From the NCBI GenBank assembly GCA_021773365.1, contig JAJFKF010000011.1:1-40031 (forward strand): DNA of 40,031 bases, read 5' to 3'. This stretch comes from Gammaproteobacteria bacterium. GTDB taxonomy: Bacteria; Pseudomonadota; Gammaproteobacteria; Steroidobacterales; Steroidobacteraceae. A program made the position numbers and the translations under genes. Every line of letters begins with the position of its first letter. Position 1 is the stretch's first letter. Below are positions 11,556 to 20,832 of this stretch, in pieces. Below the pieces are notes generated by a model. The model worked only from the letters and a program-made list of their open reading frames with translations, had not been told where the DNA came from and made no database searches.

Positions 11556-12547
11556 AGCCATCGCAACTGTCTGCAGAGCAGGCCGGGCGCATCCAGGCAG
11601 CGGCGGCGTTCAGCACCTGGCTCGCGGATCATCGCCGGGAGACCAGTCCCGCCCTGGAAGCCTGGCTGGCCGCGGGTCCTGAGAATCGGCGGGTCTGGGC
11701 ACGGCGCCAGCAGACCTGGGATCTTTTCGATCAGCAGGCCGCATCGCCCGAACTGCTGGATTTGCGGCGGCGCGCCTTGAACGAAGCCCGCCGCGCCGGG
11801 CGCAGGCGCTGGAATGCCGGCCAGTGGAAGCGCCGGGCGCTGGCTGCCGGACTGGCGATGCTGGCTGTCGCGGGCAGTGCGCTGTGGTATCAATCGCTCC
11901 CGCAGACCTACCTCACGGTGGCCGGTGAGCGGCGTGTTCTGACCCTGCCCGATGGTTCCCAGGTGCACCTGGATGCCGGGACGAAATTGCAGGTGGGCTA
12001 TGCGGCCAAAGCCAGGGAGCTGGTCTTGCTCAACGGGCAGGCCCGTTTCGATGTCGTGCCCGATGTCATGCGGCCATTTTCCGTTCTTGCCGCCGGCCGC
12101 AGGGTGGTCGCCACCGGAACGGCATTCAATGTGGACCTGTTGGGCAGGGAACTGCGCGTGACGCTGATTGAGGGGCGGGTGGTGGTTCTCGAGGAAGACG
12201 CCGCTACAAACAACACACAGCCGGTGGTCGAGCTGCGGCCCGGACAGCAGTTCCGGTCGGCGCCCGCCGGGCAGGCCCGAATCGTCGAGGCCAACCCGAC
12301 GCGGGAAACGGCATGGCAGGGCGGCAAGCTGGTGTTCGACGACGCGCCGCTGGCGCAGGTGGTGCGGCGGGTGAGCCGCTACACGGACCGGAACGTAGCG
12401 GTGGCGGATTCACGGACCGGAGATTTGCGGATGTCGGGCGTCTTTGCGACCGGCGACCTGGATACGTTTCTGACCACCGTTACGGGATATCTGGGCGTGA
12501 GCGCACGGGAAACGGATGGAGGATTTCTCTTAACCCTGGGTCAGTAG
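11552..12547 (+). CDS. FecR-type anti-sigma regulator (cassette 1)
   Basis: A 331-aa inner-membrane protein, translationally coupled to the sigma gene by a four-base overlap. The N-terminal cytoplasmic domain (DUF4880 type; FSTWLADHRRETSPALEAWL) should bind the sigma factor. One membrane span lies at about 94-112 (AAGLAMLAVAGSALW). The periplasmic FecR domain follows (VAGERRVLTLPDGSQVHLDAGT, VVATGTAFNVDL, VTLIEGRVVV). The C-terminal STN-like domain (WQGGKLVFDDAPLAQVVRRVSRY is the family's usual opening) should contact the receptor's STN domain. It lacks the cassette-2 sequence insertion. Confidence 0.92.
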   Translation: MKPSQLSAEQAGRIQAAAAFSTWLADHRRETSPALEAWLAAGPENRRVWARRQQTWDLFDQQAASPELLDLRRRALNEARRAGRRRWNAGQWKRRALAAGLAMLAVAGSALWYQSLPQTYLTVAGERRVLTLPDGSQVHLDAGTKLQVGYAAKARELVLLNGQARFDVVPDVMRPFSVLAAGRRVVATGTAFNVDLLGRELRVTLIEGRVVVLEEDAATNNTQPVVELRPGQQFRSAPAGQARIVEANPTRETAWQGGKLVFDDAPLAQVVRRVSRYTDRNVAVADSRTGDLRMSGVFATGDLDTFLTTVTGYLGVSARETDGGFLLTLGQ

Positions 12548-12558
12548 GCGTGAAGCCA

Positions 12559-12571
12559 CCGTATTGTACGG
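12559..12571 (+). promoter_or_regulatory. Palindrome before cassette-1 receptor gene
   Basis: CCGTATTGTACGG has five-base arms around TTG and lies 18 bases before the receptor ATG. It may be part of a promoter or an operator; CCGTACAATA upstream of the sigma gene matches its reverse complement. GGGGGAG at 12579-12585 is the ribosome binding site. Confidence 0.3.
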
Positions 12572-12589
12572 GGCCCCTGGGGGAGTGAT

Positions 12590-15500
12590 ATGCCCGGCAC
12601 GAAGTCAATTCTTGCGCACCTGGTTTTGTTGTGTGCGTTCGCGGGAGCGGCGCCCGCTCACGCGGACCGCGATGCAGGTTTCCAGTTCGACACTTCGGGT
12701 CAGCTGCTTACCGAGGCTTTGAAGCAGTACGCACAAACCACCAATCAATCCCTGATTTTCACCGAAGACCTGGTGGCCGGTGTCAAGGCGAATGTGCTGA
12801 AAGGGACCTACACGGCCGAGACGGCGCTGGAGAAGCTGCTACAGGGAACCGGGCTTGTCGCGGTGAGAAATTCCGCCGGCGCGCTGCAGATTCGCCAGGT
12901 GGCGGAGCAAAAGGCATCGGCATCGGCACCGGCACCGGGGACGTCGGCGCCGGACGCCGGTCTTCGCATTGTGCGGGTGGATACGCTGACCGGGCCCCAG
13001 CCCGACAGCGCTGCACCCGCGAAGCCTCTGGAATCCAAAGACGACAGCTACCGGGGTGTGCCGGAAATGCTGGTCAAAGGCCAGCGCAGTTCCAATACGG
13101 ATATCCGCCGCACCGAGGACGATGTGCAGCCCTATGTGGTGTTCGACGCCGAGGACATCAGGAACTCCATGGCCTCCGACCTGGACACTTTCCTGAAAAC
13201 CCGCCTGCCGATGAATCAGACCTATGAGGCCGAGTCGCAGAGCATCTCGTTGGCGGATCGCGGCGGGCAGAGCTCGATCAACCTGCGCGGCCTGGGCGCC
13301 GATGAAACCCTGATCCTGGTCAACGGCCGGCGCATGCCCAGCGTCACCAACGGACTGGAGTTCTTTCAGCCCGATATCAACGGCATTCCGCTGTCTTCGG
13401 TGGAACGCATCGAGGTGCTGCCGTCCACCGCCGGCGGCATCTACGGCGGCGGCGCCACCGGAGGGGTGGTCAACATCATTCTCAAACGCGACTATCGCGG
13501 CGCGGAAGTGGCCGGTACTTTCGACGGCACCATGGCAGGTGGCGGTGCGCGGCGGCGGCTGGATGCCAGCGCCGGATTCACGCTGGAGAACGGCCGTACC
13601 AGCATCATGCTGACCGGCAGCTACCAGGAATCCGATCCCCTGCTGGTCGGCGATCGCGAGGAACTCTTCAGGCCCGCACGCCAATTGTTCTATTCCAACA
13701 ACCGGGCCGGGGTGTACGCGGGCTTCTATCCGCCGCCCGGATATACCACCAATATCAAGAGCGCCAGCGGCGCCGATCTGGTGTTGAAGTCCACCGGCCA
13801 GTCGCTCGGCTCGCCGGTCGCTTCGGTGCCGGTGGGCTATGCCGGTCCTGCAAGCGATGGCGGTGCGGCCTTTATGGGCACCGCCGGGACATACAACATC
13901 GATTTGCCGGACACCGCGATCTACGGTACCCGCAACGCCGTATTGTCCAATCCCACGGTTCGAGCGGCCAACGTGAGTTTGCGCCGTGAGTTCACCGACC
14001 GTGTCGAGGCCTTCGTCGACCTCTCCCACTATGACAATGAGAGCCGCTCACGCTTCGCGCGAGAGGCCACGCAGTACACCTTGCCGGACTCCGCCGCCAA
14101 TCCCTTTACCGAGGCCGTACGACTGCGCGTGCCGCTGGCCGGTCTGGATTTCGGGAGCATGTTGACCTCGGTCTCTGAGACTCAGCAGATCGGTGGCGGC
14201 CTCATCGTCCGGTTGCCGCGGAGCTGGAGCGTGCAGGCGGAATACGCCTGGAGCCGTTCCCGCGGTGGCGCGGACTACTCTGCAGATCAGATAACCAGCG
14301 ACGGCAAAGCGGCCATGATCGATGGCCGCCTGGATCCGCTGCGCGACGTCAACGCCCGACCGCTGGATTTTTCGCCCTACTATTTCACGCCCGATCCGAA
14401 CGTCGGCAGCAGCTTCAACACCGTGCTGAAGGACACCACTTTGCGCCTGGCAGGGCCGGTCTGGGCATTGCCCGGTGGGCCGGTGGTCCTGTCGGCCCTG
14501 GCAGAGAATCGCGAACAAATGACCAGCGACTCGGTGCAGACTCGACACAACGCTCCGGACGTTCCGACCCATGAATACCGGCCGCCAGCCGGCTCGACCA
14601 CAGACAGTTTCTACATCGAGACCACGGCGCCACTGGTGTCCGCCAGCAATGCACGACCCGGGATACGGGGCCTGGATCTGCAGGCCTCCTACCGCCACGA
14701 CAGCACCGAGACCCGTCATCGCGATTACCAGGCGTACCTGGTGAATGTTCCATCGCCCGATGGGCCTTTCCCGGATGTGCCGACGAGGCGCAGGACAGAC
14801 AAGGCCAGCCAGTACACCCTGGGGTTGCGCTATCGGCCGACGGCGGATCTGACCCTGCGCGCCAGCTTTGGCGAGGGTATTCTCGCGCCGGGACTGCAGC
14901 AGCTTGCGCCGCTGAATCTGACTCCAAGTGTGTTTCTGCGCAACTTTCTCAACGATCCGAAGCGCGGCAATGAAGCACTGTCCTCATGGATGGGCTGGAC
15001 CATCGCCGGCAGTTTCGATCTGGTGCCCGAGCAGTCACGGAGCTGGTCGGCAGGCATGATCCTGACGCCGGAGTTTCTCCAGGGGTTTCGGCTTTCGGTG
15101 GACTACACGCTGATCACGAAGACCGATGAAATCGGCAGCATTAGCTACGGCACGATGGTCGAGCTGGAAGATCAGGGTTTTGCTGATCGCATCACCCGCG
15201 GACCATTGACGCCCGAGGACGCAGCACTGGGCTTTACAGTCGGGCCCATCATCGCCATCGACTCAGGCAACATCAATATCGCGCGCACAGAGCTGGAGGC
15301 TTTCGATATTCAGGCGGACTACACTTGGGAGACCGCTTATGGCGTCTTCACGGCCAACCTCGTAGCGACCTACCAGCCGCACTACAAACAGCAACTGATG
15401 TCCAGTCTCCCCGAGAGCGAACTGGTGGGCTATACCGATGGCCCGCTGAAATGGCGCGGCAATGGCGGCGTAAACTGGCGCCGCGGTCCGTGGATGGCCG

Positions 15501-15832
15501 GCTGGAACATGCAGTATTACGACGAGTATTTCGTCTACGGCAGCTCGTACTCGCAGAGTTCCCGCGATGCGTATGTTCTCGGTCAGGGATCGTCGATCAT
15601 TCCTTCGCAGACCTATCACGATATGTTTGCGCGTTATCGCTTTGACGATACGAATCTGCGCCGCGCGGGCTGGCTGGCCAACAGCGAGGTGCTGGTCTCG
15701 GTGCAGAATGTTTTCGACGACGTTCTGCCTCTGCTGGCTACGACGGGACTGGAGTACTCCGGCTACAGTCTCTACGGCGACCCGCGCCTGCGGCGCTACT
15801 CCATCTCCTTCACCAAACGCTTCGGCCTCTGA
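12590..15832 (+). CDS. STN-domain TonB-dependent receptor (cassette 1)
   Basis: A 1,080-aa outer-membrane receptor and signal transducer. Signal peptide 1-25 (PAHA cleavage), STN signalling domain about 31-103, an alanine/proline-rich linker to 157, and a TonB-box-like EMLVKG at 159-164. The plug spans about 170-300 (NLRGLGADETLILVNGRRMP, VLPSTAGGIYGGGATGG). A long beta-barrel follows, ending in an aromatic-containing strand (SFTKRFGL). It should import a substrate using TonB energy and report occupancy to the cassette-1 FecR. The mature protein has no cysteine. Plug and barrel are close to the cassette-3 receptor while the STN is not. The substrate is unknown. Confidence 0.93.
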   Translation: MPGTKSILAHLVLLCAFAGAAPAHADRDAGFQFDTSGQLLTEALKQYAQTTNQSLIFTEDLVAGVKANVLKGTYTAETALEKLLQGTGLVAVRNSAGALQIRQVAEQKASASAPAPGTSAPDAGLRIVRVDTLTGPQPDSAAPAKPLESKDDSYRGVPEMLVKGQRSSNTDIRRTEDDVQPYVVFDAEDIRNSMASDLDTFLKTRLPMNQTYEAESQSISLADRGGQSSINLRGLGADETLILVNGRRMPSVTNGLEFFQPDINGIPLSSVERIEVLPSTAGGIYGGGATGGVVNIILKRDYRGAEVAGTFDGTMAGGGARRRLDASAGFTLENGRTSIMLTGSYQESDPLLVGDREELFRPARQLFYSNNRAGVYAGFYPPPGYTTNIKSASGADLVLKSTGQSLGSPVASVPVGYAGPASDGGAAFMGTAGTYNIDLPDTAIYGTRNAVLSNPTVRAANVSLRREFTDRVEAFVDLSHYDNESRSRFAREATQYTLPDSAANPFTEAVRLRVPLAGLDFGSMLTSVSETQQIGGGLIVRLPRSWSVQAEYAWSRSRGGADYSADQITSDGKAAMIDGRLDPLRDVNARPLDFSPYYFTPDPNVGSSFNTVLKDTTLRLAGPVWALPGGPVVLSALAENREQMTSDSVQTRHNAPDVPTHEYRPPAGSTTDSFYIETTAPLVSASNARPGIRGLDLQASYRHDSTETRHRDYQAYLVNVPSPDGPFPDVPTRRRTDKASQYTLGLRYRPTADLTLRASFGEGILAPGLQQLAPLNLTPSVFLRNFLNDPKRGNEALSSWMGWTIAGSFDLVPEQSRSWSAGMILTPEFLQGFRLSVDYTLITKTDEIGSISYGTMVELEDQGFADRITRGPLTPEDAALGFTVGPIIAIDSGNINIARTELEAFDIQADYTWETAYGVFTANLVATYQPHYKQQLMSSLPESELVGYTDGPLKWRGNGGVNWRRGPWMAGWNMQYYDEYFVYGSSYSQSSRDAYVLGQGSSIIPSQTYHDMFARYRFDDTNLRRAGWLANSEVLVSVQNVFDDVLPLLATTGLEYSGYSLYGDPRLRRYSISFTKRFGL

Positions 15833-15978
15833 CGCCGCTGCTGTCGGGTTTGCGCCGCCTGCCGGCAGGGTGTAAGAGAGGCTGTGTGGACACTGCCGCG
15901 CGTCATCGCTGGATCGCCGCCCATATCCTTCCGCACGAGGCCGAGGTCAGGGGGTGGCTGCGTCGCCATGTGGGCACC
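15776..15978 (+). repeat. Long direct repeat, copy 1 (receptor end to next sigma start)
   Basis: This 203-base block matches 26971-27170, with about a dozen mismatches and one three-base gap by eye. It runs from the last strands of the cassette-1 receptor, through the intergenic gap, into the first ~31 codons of the cassette-2 sigma gene. Similarity that ignores gene boundaries shows a duplication or gene-conversion tract. Confidence 0.85.
15861..15878 (+). promoter_or_regulatory. Conserved leader element before cassette-2 sigma gene
   Basis: GCCGGCAGGGTGTAAGAG is kept exactly at 27053-27070 and, except for the last base, at 10670-10687, always 7-8 bases before a GTG start. It provides the ribosome binding site (AGAGAGG at 15875-15881) and may include a promoter -10 region; GTGTAAGAG resembles the GGTAACAGA of the cassette-4 receptor promoter. 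Which role explains its conservation is not certain, as all copies are duplicates. Confidence 0.4.
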
Positions 15979-16470
15979 CTGTCGGCTGCTGACATCGATG
16001 ACCTGATTCAGGAGGCCTACGCCCGCATCTGGCCGGCGAAGTTTGCCGCCATTACCCAGGGCCGCGCCTATTTTTTCACTACGGTGCGCCACCTGGTGCA
16101 GGAGCAGGCCCGCCGGGCGCGCATCGTGCCCATGGAGCGATTGGGGGAAATCGACGCGCTGCGCATCATCAGTGAGGAGCCGGAACCGGAGCGGAAGGTG
16201 GGCGCACGCCAGGAGCTGGGACGATTACGGGATATCGTGGCCGATCTGCCGGCGCAGTGTCGCCGTGCCTTCGAGCTGCGCAAGTTCGAGGAGCTGTCGC
16301 AACGGGCGATCGCCGAACGGATGGGTATCTCGGAAAAAACAGTCGAGAATCATCTGACCCGGGCGCTGGCGCGGGTGCTGGATGCATTGGCGGCCGGCCC
16401 GGGCGAGCAGGGCAGGGCGCGTGAAGCGCCGGGGACGCGGGCAAATGACGCAAACCATGGAAACGACTGA
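15886..16470 (+). CDS. ECF sigma factor, FecI type (cassette 2)
   Basis: A 194-aa factor from the GTG at 15886, which has AGAGAGG five bases upstream; a TTG at 15850 also opens the frame but lacks support. Region 2 contains DIDDLIQEAYARIW and AYFFTTVRHLVQEQARR. Region 4 contains LPAQCRRAFELRKFEELSQRAIAERMGISEKTVENHL, a typical FecI helix-turn-helix (split here: LSQRAIAERMGISEKTVENH). A charged ~30-residue tail follows. The stop overlaps the FecR start by 26 bases. Its first 22-31 codons survive as two truncated copies elsewhere in the array (10695 and 27078). Confidence 0.93.
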   Translation: MDTAARHRWIAAHILPHEAEVRGWLRRHVGTLSAADIDDLIQEAYARIWPAKFAAITQGRAYFFTTVRHLVQEQARRARIVPMERLGEIDALRIISEEPEPERKVGARQELGRLRDIVADLPAQCRRAFELRKFEELSQRAIAERMGISEKTVENHLTRALARVLDALAAGPGEQGRAREAPGTRANDANHGND

Positions 16471-17479
16471 ACAGCCCGTTGAAAGCGTGCAGACCGTGGC
16501 GGCGCGCTGGGCCGTGCGCCTGGACGCCGGTCCCCTGGCGCCGGAGGAGCAGCGCGCGCTGGAGCAATGGCTGGCCGTCAAACCGCAGCACCACGGTGCC
16601 CTGATCCGCGCCCGCTCCGCCTGGACCGACCTGGATCGCCTGGCAGCCCTGGCCGCACCTTCTTCCTCCCCGGAGCGCGGAGCGCGCGGCGGAACAGAGT
16701 TCGAGGGCAGGGGATTTCGCTACTGGCCGGTTGCCGCCAGCCTTGCCGCCGCCGCTGTCCTCGGCGTGCTCTGGTTTGCACTCAACCCGAATCATGAGGT
16801 TTACACCAGCGCCATTGGCGAGGTCCGTCGCATCACGCTGAACGACGGCACCAGCATGGTGCTCAACACGGCCAGCGAGGCGCGGGTACAGTTCACCGGC
16901 GCCGGGCGCGACGTCGTCCTGGTCCGCGGCGAGGCATTGTTCGATGTGGCCAGGGATCCCGCGCATCCCTTCGTGGTGCGCGCCGGCGACTTCAGCGTGA
17001 AAGCGCTGGGCACCGCCTTTGCCGTGCGCATCGACACCGCGCAAATTGACGTGACCGTCACGGAAGGCGTGGTGGAAGTCCAGTCCTCGTCTTCTCTCCC
17101 TCCAAAGGGGAGGAACGGCCAGGGTGAGGGGGGGGTGAGTGTCCCGGTGCGCCTGACCCCCAACCACCGCGCCATTCTGTTTCCCGCAAAGCCCGCGGAA
17201 ATCATTCCCGTTACCACCCCCACCGCCGAGCGCCGGCTGGCCTGGCGCAACGGCATGGTGGCCTTCGATGGCGAGTCGCTCGCCGAGGCGGTGGCCGAGG
17301 TCAACCGCCACAATCGCCGCCGCATTCTGGTGCGCGATTCCGCGCTGGCGGCGCGTCCCGTCATCGGTTTGTTCAAGGCCACCGATCCGCAGGGCTTCGC
17401 CCGCACCGCGGCGGCCGCGCTCGGCGCACAGGTGGCCGAGGACGGTGACGCCATCGTTATTCTCTCCACACCGGATTAG
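16445..17479 (+). CDS. FecR-type anti-sigma regulator (cassette 2)
   Basis: A 344-aa inner-membrane protein. I chose the ATG at 16445; the frame opens earlier at 16382 but that stretch overlaps the sigma gene's basic tail. The DUF4880-type sigma-binding domain includes VAARWAVRLDAGPLAPEEQR. The membrane span is at about 94-112. The FecR domain follows (IGEVRRITLNDGTSMVLNT, VKALGTAFAVRI, VTVTEGVVEV). The C-terminal domain starts with LAWRNGMVAFDGESLAEAVA. Residues about 214-234 (SSSSLPPKGRNGQGEGG and neighbours) have no counterpart in the other three FecR proteins and are encoded by a palindromic repeat-like segment. Confidence 0.92.
   Translation: MTQTMETTEQPVESVQTVAARWAVRLDAGPLAPEEQRALEQWLAVKPQHHGALIRARSAWTDLDRLAALAAPSSSPERGARGGTEFEGRGFRYWPVAASLAAAAVLGVLWFALNPNHEVYTSAIGEVRRITLNDGTSMVLNTASEARVQFTGAGRDVVLVRGEALFDVARDPAHPFVVRAGDFSVKALGTAFAVRIDTAQIDVTVTEGVVEVQSSSSLPPKGRNGQGEGGVSVPVRLTPNHRAILFPAKPAEIIPVTTPTAERRLAWRNGMVAFDGESLAEAVAEVNRHNRRRILVRDSALAARPVIGLFKATDPQGFARTAAAALGAQVAEDGDAIVILSTPD
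17093..17135 (+). repeat. Palindromic repeat-like segment inside FecR coding sequence
   Basis: CTCCCTCC, a short loop and GGGGAGG are followed by CAGGGTGAGGGGGG. This resembles the pyrimidine/purine palindromes often seen between genes in GC-rich proteobacteria (CTCTCCCTC...GAGGG...GGGTGAGGG type). Here it lies in frame inside a FecR gene, in a loop after the FecR domain. The family assignment is from memory of the pattern, not from a search. Confidence 0.5.
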
Positions 17480-17518
17480 GGGAGCCGCCGCAGTCGTTCA
17501 TCTTCTCCCACATGACAG

Positions 17519-17531
17519 AGCGCCAGGCGCT
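17519..17531 (+). promoter_or_regulatory. Palindrome before cassette-2 receptor gene
   Basis: AGCGCCAGGCGCT is a perfect six-base inverted repeat around a single A, four bases before the ribosome binding site GGGGGAG of the receptor. It could be an operator or an mRNA hairpin near the ribosome site. The conserved leader element of the cassette-2 sigma gene is not found here. Confidence 0.3.
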
Positions 17532-17544
17532 TCAAGGGGGAGAA

Positions 17545-20500
17545 ATGACGACTGCAACGACCTTACGGGTGTTGGTAAAAATGAGCAGCCTGCTGCTGAC
17601 CGCATTACTCGCCACCGCCGGCAACCTGCCCGCGGCGGCGGCGGAGATGCATCACTTCAACGTGGCCGCCAGGGATGCCGCCACCGCCATCCAGGAATTC
17701 GGCACGCAGTCCGGGGTGCAGATTCTCGCCGGCGGCGAGGAACTGCGCGGCAAACAGCTCAATTCCGTGACGGGAAAGATCACCACCGACGAGGGCCTGC
17801 GCAGACTGCTCGACGGCACCGGGCTGACGCACCGGTATGTCGGTGAGCGCGCCATTGCACTGGTGCCCGCCGACGCATCGGCGGCAGCGCATGACCTGCC
17901 GCCGTCTGCAGCCGCTGGTGCAGCTGGCCCCGGCCTGAGGCTGGCGCATGCCGCGACAGACGATGCACCGGACACCCGGGCCGCCTCCGGCGGTGAGGAA
18001 GCGCGGCACACGGTCGGCGACAAATCAGATGAGGTGATGCAGAAAGGCGTTCCGGAAATCATGGTCAAAGGCCGGCGCAGCGGCAGTACCGATATGCAGC
18101 GCACCGAGGATGACGTGCAGCCCTACGTGGTGTTCACCGCCGAGGAGATTGAAAACTCCATGGCCGGGGATATCGAGTCCTTCCTGCGCACCCGGCTGTC
18201 CATGAATCAGGCTGCCGGCACCGAATCGATGAGCGATGGCCTGCGCGGCGCGCAGAGCACCATCAACCTGCGCGGGCTGGGAAGCGATGAGACACTCATC
18301 CTGGTCAACGGCCGGCGTCAGCCCTCGATCGCCCAACCGTCCGGACTGGGGGTCTATCAACCCGACATCAATGGTATTCCCCTGTCTTCGATCGAACGCA
18401 TCGAGGTGTTGCCGTCCACCGCCGGCGGTATTTACGGCGGCGGGGCCACGGGCGGGGTGGTCAATGTGATTCTCAAGCGCGGCTACCGGGGGCTGGAAGT
18501 GCGCGGCACCTATGACGGCACCACCAACGGCGGCAATCACAAGCGGCGCCTGGAAGCCAGCGGCGGTCTTTCGCTGGAGGGCGGGCGCACCAGTCTTAGT
18601 TTCGCGGCCAGCTATTCGGACGCCGCGCCGTTGCTGAACGGGGATCGCGATCTGGCGAGCAAGGCCCGCGCGCAGCTGCTGGAGAACGATCCGGAAAGCG
18701 TGCTGACAGCCTTCCAGGGCGCGCCGATCGGCTACACCACCAACATCGAGAGCGCCAGCGGCAGCCCGCTGGTGCTGGTTTCCACCGGCCAGTCGCTGGG
18801 ATCGGCGCGCGCGCATGTGCCGCTGGGCTATGCCGGGCCAGGCAGCGATGGTGGCGCGGCGTTTCTGGGCACGGCCGGCTCGTTCAATACCAATCTGCCC
18901 AACGAAGCTATCACCGATGGATTGAGAAGACACCTGCTGGCCGCACCCACGATCCGCTCGATCAACCTGAATCTGCGCCGTGAGTTCACCGACCGCATCG
19001 AGGCCTTCGTGGACGTGTCAAACTACGACAACCGCGCCATCTCGTACTACATCAGCTCGCGCAATGGCAACGCCACCACCGTACCGGTGGGGCCGTCGAA
19101 CCCGTTTACCGAGCCGGTGAAGATCGGTCTGCCCCTGGCCAACTTCGACCGCAGGGTGGAGGAGCAGCCTTCCTGGGCGCAGACGCGCAGTCTGGCCGGG
19201 GGCGTGATCGCGCGCCTGCCGGCCAACTGGAGCGCGCAGGCGGAGTACAGCTGGAACCGCTCGCGCTCCAGTTCGAAGCGCAATCCCTACCAGATCACCG
19301 CCGACGGGGAGGCGGCGATCAAGGACGGGCGGCTCGATCCGTTCCGCGACGTCAACGCCTATCCGCTGGATTTCTCCCCCTACTACGTCTCCCCGACCCC
19401 GCAGACCATTTATGGTGGCGACTTTGTTCTGAAGACCGCCACGCTGCGCCTGGCCGGACCGGTGTGGCGGCTGCCGGCCGGGCCGCTGATGCTCTCGACC
19501 ATGGTCGAGCGGCGGGATGAACTGGACAAGGCGAATGTGAATACCCTGCACGCCCGCGACGGCACGCCGGCTTACAGCTACTATCCCGGCAATGTCAGTA
19601 CCACCGACAGCGCCTACATCGAGCTGACCGTCCCGCTGGTTTCCGCGCCCAATGCGCGGCCGGGCATTCAGGGGCTGGAGTTGCAGGCCTCCTACCGTTA
19701 CGACCGGGCCGATATCGCCTTGCGGAGCTGGGCTGACGTCGCCGTAGTCATCCCCTCGCCCGAAGGCCCGTACCCGCAGTCCGATACCATCGATATCAGC
19801 ACAGATGCGAACCAGTACACCTTTGGTTTCCGCTATCAGCCGTTCCAGCAGCTGGCCCTGCGCGCCAGCCTCGGCGAGGGTGTTCTGCCCCCGTCGGTGG
19901 TTCAGCTGGCGCCGAGGGAGTTCGCGCCGAATTTGTTCCCCATTCTCGGGGGGAGGTTGGCCGATCCGAAGCGCGGCGGCGGGCCGCTGATTTCCTTGAT
20001 CCGGTATGCCGCTACGGGCAATCCTTCCCTGCAGCCCGAGGAGTCCGAGAGCATTTCCGCAGGGTTGATATTCACGCCGCTGTCCATTCCCGGCCTGCGC
20101 GTGTCGATCGACTACACGCGCATCGACAAACTGAACGAGATCTCCAGCGTCGGCGCACAGGTCCTGCTCGACCTCGAGGATGAGGCGTTCTCGGATCGCA
20201 TCGTGCGCGGTGCGCTGACCCCGGCCGATCAGGCCCTGGGCTACACCGCCGGCCCCGTCCTGGAATTCGACACCGGTCCGGTTAATGTGGCCAGGTCCCT
20301 CATGGAGGCCTTCGATGCGCAGATCGACTATACGTGGCAGACCCACTACGGGGAATTCAAGGCCAGCATGATGGGCACCGTGCAGCCGCACCTGCTGCAG
20401 CAGATTCTGGCCGACCAGCCCACCGAGGAATACGTGAATACCAACTCCGGTCCGCTGAAGCTGCGTACCAATGCGGGATTGACCTGGACGCGCGAGAACT

Positions 20501-20832
20501 GGGCGCTGGGCTGGAACATGCAGTACTACGGTTCATATCTCATTACCTCCCCGGGCGCATCGAACAATCCCGATCGGTTGCGCAGGAACGGCGGCTCGCC
20601 GGACATCCCCGCGCAGCACTACCATGATCTGTTCGGCCGCTATCGTTTCGGCGATCGCTCCGGATCGGGATGGTCGGGGTTGCTCAGCAATGCCGAGTTG
20701 TGGATATCGGTGAAGAATGTGCTGGATACTGAGCTGCCAATTGCCTTCGACAATGGCTTCTTCAGGTTCAGCCCCTACGGCGATCCGCGCCTGCGCAGCT
20801 ACGCGATCACGTTGAGCAAGAGTTTCCAGTAG
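17545..20832 (+). CDS. STN-domain TonB-dependent receptor (cassette 2)
   Basis: A 1,095-aa receptor. The ATG at 17545 follows GGGGGAG; an ATG at 17512 in frame adds 11 residues without a ribosome site. Signal peptide ends near LPAAAA (about 33), STN domain about 38-108, alanine-rich linker, TonB-box-like EIMVKG 171-176, plug with NLRGLGSDETLILVNGRRQP and VLPSTAGGIYGGGATGG, then the barrel ending KSFQ. It should transduce to the cassette-2 FecR. No cysteine is present anywhere. A second copy of its last ~150 codons survives at 27163-27629. The stop abuts the GTG of the thioredoxin-like gene, so the two are coupled. Confidence 0.93.
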   Translation: MTTATTLRVLVKMSSLLLTALLATAGNLPAAAAEMHHFNVAARDAATAIQEFGTQSGVQILAGGEELRGKQLNSVTGKITTDEGLRRLLDGTGLTHRYVGERAIALVPADASAAAHDLPPSAAAGAAGPGLRLAHAATDDAPDTRAASGGEEARHTVGDKSDEVMQKGVPEIMVKGRRSGSTDMQRTEDDVQPYVVFTAEEIENSMAGDIESFLRTRLSMNQAAGTESMSDGLRGAQSTINLRGLGSDETLILVNGRRQPSIAQPSGLGVYQPDINGIPLSSIERIEVLPSTAGGIYGGGATGGVVNVILKRGYRGLEVRGTYDGTTNGGNHKRRLEASGGLSLEGGRTSLSFAASYSDAAPLLNGDRDLASKARAQLLENDPESVLTAFQGAPIGYTTNIESASGSPLVLVSTGQSLGSARAHVPLGYAGPGSDGGAAFLGTAGSFNTNLPNEAITDGLRRHLLAAPTIRSINLNLRREFTDRIEAFVDVSNYDNRAISYYISSRNGNATTVPVGPSNPFTEPVKIGLPLANFDRRVEEQPSWAQTRSLAGGVIARLPANWSAQAEYSWNRSRSSSKRNPYQITADGEAAIKDGRLDPFRDVNAYPLDFSPYYVSPTPQTIYGGDFVLKTATLRLAGPVWRLPAGPLMLSTMVERRDELDKANVNTLHARDGTPAYSYYPGNVSTTDSAYIELTVPLVSAPNARPGIQGLELQASYRYDRADIALRSWADVAVVIPSPEGPYPQSDTIDISTDANQYTFGFRYQPFQQLALRASLGEGVLPPSVVQLAPREFAPNLFPILGGRLADPKRGGGPLISLIRYAATGNPSLQPEESESISAGLIFTPLSIPGLRVSIDYTRIDKLNEISSVGAQVLLDLEDEAFSDRIVRGALTPADQALGYTAGPVLEFDTGPVNVARSLMEAFDAQIDYTWQTHYGEFKASMMGTVQPHLLQQILADQPTEEYVNTNSGPLKLRTNAGLTWTRENWALGWNMQYYGSYLITSPGASNNPDRLRRNGGSPDIPAQHYHDLFGRYRFGDRSGSGWSGLLSNAELWISVKNVLDTELPIAFDNGFFRFSPYGDPRLRSYAITLSKSFQ

